Below are positions 5,107-7,055 of a DNA stretch of 7,055 nt, piece by piece (position 1 is the stretch's first letter; the number at the start of each line of letters is the position of its first letter). The stretch covers positions 1-7,055 of the forward strand of contig JAGMES010000205.1 of NCBI GenBank assembly GCA_023128035.1, in the 5' to 3' direction. This DNA is from Halanaerobiales bacterium (GTDB taxonomy: Bacteria > Bacillota_F > Halanaerobiia > DY22613). The notes under the pieces are model-generated. The model had not been told where the DNA came from, did not search any database, and saw nothing but the letters and a program-made list of their open reading frames with translations. The position numbers and the translations under genes were made by a program.

Positions 5107-6046
5107 CTTCATATTCCATAAACGGATCTGGTATCACTATCTTATGAGCTTCAGCATCAGAAACTCCAGCATAAAACTCAGCCAATTTGTTTTTATGACG
5201 TATCAATCCACCACTAAAAATTACATCCATTAAGTCAGGTCTTTTTGTAGAACCTTCTAGAAAATTACTCCGTGTAGCAATAATCTTCATCTCTGTCATT
5301 TCATATGTTTCAGGGTTAAAAGCAAAAGTCATCGAAAAATAATGTCGATTCCCATCCTCATCAAAGGAAGCAATATGCCCTAATACACCTAGTAAGCCAC
5401 TTTTTAATAAATGGATTTCATTAGTTCCTCCCCACTCTTCAACAACAAACTGTTTTTCAAATATCTTAGCTTTCATAATATTATCTGCATTAAGTTCATC
5501 AATAGAATTGATTTTTGTAAAACCTATTTTACCCCTTCCACCTAATTTTCCTTGTGGTCTTGTAAATACTCCAATTTTACCATCCTTAAGTTCTATAAGC
5601 CTTATATCCTTCATTCCGTCAGGGCCAGCAGCAAACCTATGTAAACTGGTAGTATCTCTTCCCCGATAAAACACAGTCCTATACCAGAGTGCATTTTCAA
5701 TTTCAGGATGTGGAAAAATTTCTACCCCACCAAAGACCAGTTCGCCTTTAATTGTTATTACAAATGGATCTTGTAATGTGAATTTTTTGCTTCTATTTTT
5801 TGGCTGCCATATATTATTATCTAATATAAAAAATCTCACTTCTGAGTGTTCAGAATCTCTTGCTTCTACTCTGCCTGCTATCACCATTTCTCCATCATCT
5901 TCAAAAGGAGCGGTTATATTATAAACATCTTTATCTCCAATACCCGTAAATATAAGTTTTTCTCCCTTTATATCATACGTTCTTTCTTTAAAAGCTAATA
6001 ACAATTCCTGACATGTTTTAGGCTCAATGTATTTATTAAACCTCAT
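5102..6046 (-). CDS. DUF1861 (MTP/GT108-related) protein, likely beta-1,2-mannoside-active
   Basis: A soluble protein of 314 residues without signal peptide, the usual length for DUF1861. Family blocks in order are GDKDVYNITAPF (37-48), GRVEARDSEHSEV (58-70), LQDPFV (91-96), FGGVEIFPHPE, GPDGMKDIRLIEL, GGRGKIGFTKI, EEWGGTNEIHLL and, at the end, FSGGLIRH. The family includes Leishmania MTP proteins, dual mannosyltransferase/phosphorylases of the beta-1,2-mannan mannogen (GT108), with a five-bladed propeller like GH130. D93 in LQDPFV sits where GH130 has its catalytic VEDPR aspartate. The bacterial substrate is not established here; partnership with the GH130 gene suggests beta-1,2-mannosides. 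The frame opens to 6133, but GGAGG at 6056-6060, nine bases before ATG 6046, fixes the start; that site lies just after the stop of the GH130 gene, so the two form an operon. No terminator follows directly. Confidence 0.85.
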   Translation of the reverse strand: MRFNKYIEPKTCQELLLAFKERTYDIKGEKLIFTGIGDKDVYNITAPFEDDGEMVIAGRVEARDSEHSEVRFFILDNNIWQPKNRSKKFTLQDPFVITIKGELVFGGVEIFPHPEIENALWYRTVFYRGRDTTSLHRFAAGPDGMKDIRLIELKDGKIGVFTRPQGKLGGRGKIGFTKINSIDELNADNIMKAKIFEKQFVVEEWGGTNEIHLLKSGLLGVLGHIASFDEDGNRHYFSMTFAFNPETYEMTEMKIIATRSNFLEGSTKRPDLMDVIFSGGLIRHKNKLAEFYAGVSDAEAHKIVIPDPFMEYEE

Positions 6047-6055
6047 CTCTACTAT

Positions 6056-6060
6056 CCTCC
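6056..6060 (-). promoter_or_regulatory. Ribosome binding site fixing the DUF1861 start
   Basis: GGAGG on the minus strand, nine bases before ATG 6046 and two bases after the GH130 stop codon (6063-6065). It excludes the longer frame from 6133, whose extra 29 residues merely overlap the GH130 gene, and suggests coupled translation. Confidence 0.85.
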
Positions 6061-6062
6061 AT

Positions 6063-6971
6063 TTAAAACTGTATTTTATCCTTTTCAATGACGGCAACTC
6101 CAATATGAGTATCTGCCCCCCCATAATATACATAATACTTTCCGTTAACCTCTACAGCTCCACAGCTAAAAACAACATTAGGAACAAGTCCATTAACTTC
6201 CCATTCTAGTTCTGGTTCTAAAATAGGTTCTGGTAATCTTACGATAACTTTTGATATATCTTCAAGATCTAACAATGCTGCACCAAGTCTATACACATTT
6301 TTATCATCTACTGCATGATAGAATAATAACCATCCATCTTCTCTCTTAATCGGTGGGCCAGCTATACCTACCTTTTCCGATTCCCAGGTGTTTTTAATTG
6401 GCTTCATTACTATTTTATGGTTTGTCCAATCCTTTAGATTATCTGAATATGCAACCCAAATATCTGGTATCCTTCTATGAAATAAAATATATTTACCATT
6501 AACTTTTTCAGTTAAAAGAGCTGCATCCTTATTTGATTCATCAAGTAAAATTCTATGCTCTCCCCAGTTTTTCATATCCTTCGAACAAGCCATACATATC
6601 TTATAATTATCCCATGTCTTTCCGCCAAATCCTGTATAGAGCATGTAATATGTATCATCAATTTTTGTTATTCTTGGGTCTTCTACCCCCCAGGCTTCCT
6701 GTTCTGTCTCTCCTTTAAAAATTGGTTTCTCAAATCGTGTAAAATTAATCCCATCTTCACTTACTGCATATCCTATGGAAGATATAAATTTTTTTTCTTC
6801 TTCCGGCTTCTCTGTATTTAAGAGAAAGGAATTATTTGAAGCCCGATAAAATAGATGAAACATATTATCTTCGTACATAGCGGCACAATTAAAAACTGCT
6901 TCCTTCTCCCAATCATGCACTTTAATTGGTGACAATATTGGTTTTAAAGTCAATCTTTTTAGTTTAACCAC
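6063..6971 (-). CDS. GH130 glycoside phosphorylase, probably beta-1,2-mannobiose/oligomannan type
   Basis: A cytoplasmic-looking protein of 302 residues, typical GH130 length, with the five-bladed propeller motifs: WEKEAVFNCAA (21-31), HLFYRAS (39-45), IGYAVSEDGINF (66-77), GVEDPRIT (95-102), KDAALLTEKVNGKYILFHRR and later GPPIKREDGWLLFYHAVD. GH130 enzymes split beta-mannosides with phosphate, releasing alpha-mannose 1-phosphate. D98 of VEDPR is the expected catalytic acid. The basic residues K and HRR after the DAALL block and the later YHAVD histidine suggest a phosphorolytic rather than hydrolytic member. The text resembles beta-1,2-mannobiose and beta-1,2-oligomannan phosphorylases of Thermoanaerobacter and Listeria more than 4-O-beta-mannosylglucose phosphorylase, though linkage cannot be proved from sequence. 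The start is GTG 6971, with GAGGGG (6978-6983) six bases upstream. It is the first recognised gene of a two-gene operon with DUF1861. Confidence 0.9.
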   Translation of the reverse strand: MVKLKRLTLKPILSPIKVHDWEKEAVFNCAAMYEDNMFHLFYRASNNSFLLNTEKPEEEKKFISSIGYAVSEDGINFTRFEKPIFKGETEQEAWGVEDPRITKIDDTYYMLYTGFGGKTWDNYKICMACSKDMKNWGEHRILLDESNKDAALLTEKVNGKYILFHRRIPDIWVAYSDNLKDWTNHKIVMKPIKNTWESEKVGIAGPPIKREDGWLLFYHAVDDKNVYRLGAALLDLEDISKVIVRLPEPILEPELEWEVNGLVPNVVFSCGAVEVNGKYYVYYGGADTHIGVAVIEKDKIQF

Positions 6972-7055
6972 TGTAAACCCCTCTTTTCGTTATTGTTACT
7001 ACACAAAAACTACAACCATCTTACCCTCAGTCTTTATCTTTTGAGTTAAGACCCC
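6972..7055 (-). other. 5' flank of the GH130 operon
   Basis: The flank contains the GAGGGG ribosome binding site (6978-6983) but no convincing promoter. Two minus-strand frames enter from the window edge and stop at 7027-7029 and 6999-7001. Either could be the tail of an upstream gene, such as a transport or regulatory gene of the same operon, but too little is present to identify one. Confidence 0.35.

Noticed and set aside
5102..6133. Longer start for the DUF1861 protein at 6133
   Set aside because: The extra 29 residues overlap the GH130 gene, match nothing in the family and lack a ribosome binding site; GGAGG at 6056-6060 supports ATG 6046.
6027..6821. Plus-strand open frames opposite the GH130 gene (6027-6209, 6533-6718, 6555-6821)
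   Set aside because: They are antisense shadows of a well-supported GH130 gene, with no ribosome binding site and low-complexity translations.
6962..6978. GTTTA-N7-TAAAC inverted repeat over the GH130 start codon as an operator
   Set aside because: Five-base AT-rich arms are expected by chance in this composition.
1..7055. CRISPR array, tRNA, rRNA, riboswitch or intact insertion sequence
   Set aside because: Nothing with regular repeats, cloverleaf ends, conserved aptamer cores or a transposase frame was seen.

Overview
The window is AT-rich with strong AGGAGG-type ribosome binding sites, U-tailed terminators and a sporulation gene. It therefore looks like a low-GC, endospore-forming Firmicute, with the anaerobic Clostridia or Halanaerobiales as the likeliest home. 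That placement comes from gene content and protein flavour only; no rRNA or other phylogenetic marker is present. All genes but one lie on the minus strand, so they read from high to low coordinates.

Layout, in minus-strand transcription order. (1) 6971-5102: a two-gene operon of a GH130 beta-1,2-mannoside phosphorylase-type enzyme and, 16 bases later, a DUF1861 (MTP/GT108-related) protein. Both should be cytoplasmic, pointing to beta-1,2-mannan or mannoside turnover through mannose 1-phosphate. (2) 5081-4896: a broken 3' end of atpC (F1-ATPase epsilon subunit), interrupted by a stop codon, with its terminator intact at 4855-4889. That terminator now appears to end the mannoside operon. (3) 4717-3701: an unrecognised membrane-anchored 338-residue protein with its own promoter. 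(4) 2888-3643 on the plus strand: a TauE/SafE-family membrane exporter that shares a terminator with the convergent gene. (5) 2695-2144: a YueI (DUF1694)-like protein with an unusual cysteine-rich tail. (6) 1995-748: murA, for the first committed step of peptidoglycan synthesis. (7) 530-1: the start of spoIID, a peptidoglycan lytic transglycosylase of engulfment, which runs off the window.

murA followed by spoIID, with the atp operon upstream on the same strand, is a known Firmicute arrangement (Bacillus subtilis has it). The atpC fragment is therefore best read as a scar of that ancestral arrangement, with the mannoside operon now joined where the rest of the ATP synthase operon used to be. 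A 22-base exact repeat links this junction to the start of the 338-residue gene and may be a trace of the rearrangement.

Between murA and spoIID lies a fold-back element of about 110 bases with 18-base inverted arms and an internal C-rich/G-rich hairpin, followed by a terminator. spoIID is thus probably not simply read through from murA. No CRISPR array, tRNA, rRNA or intact insertion sequence was seen.
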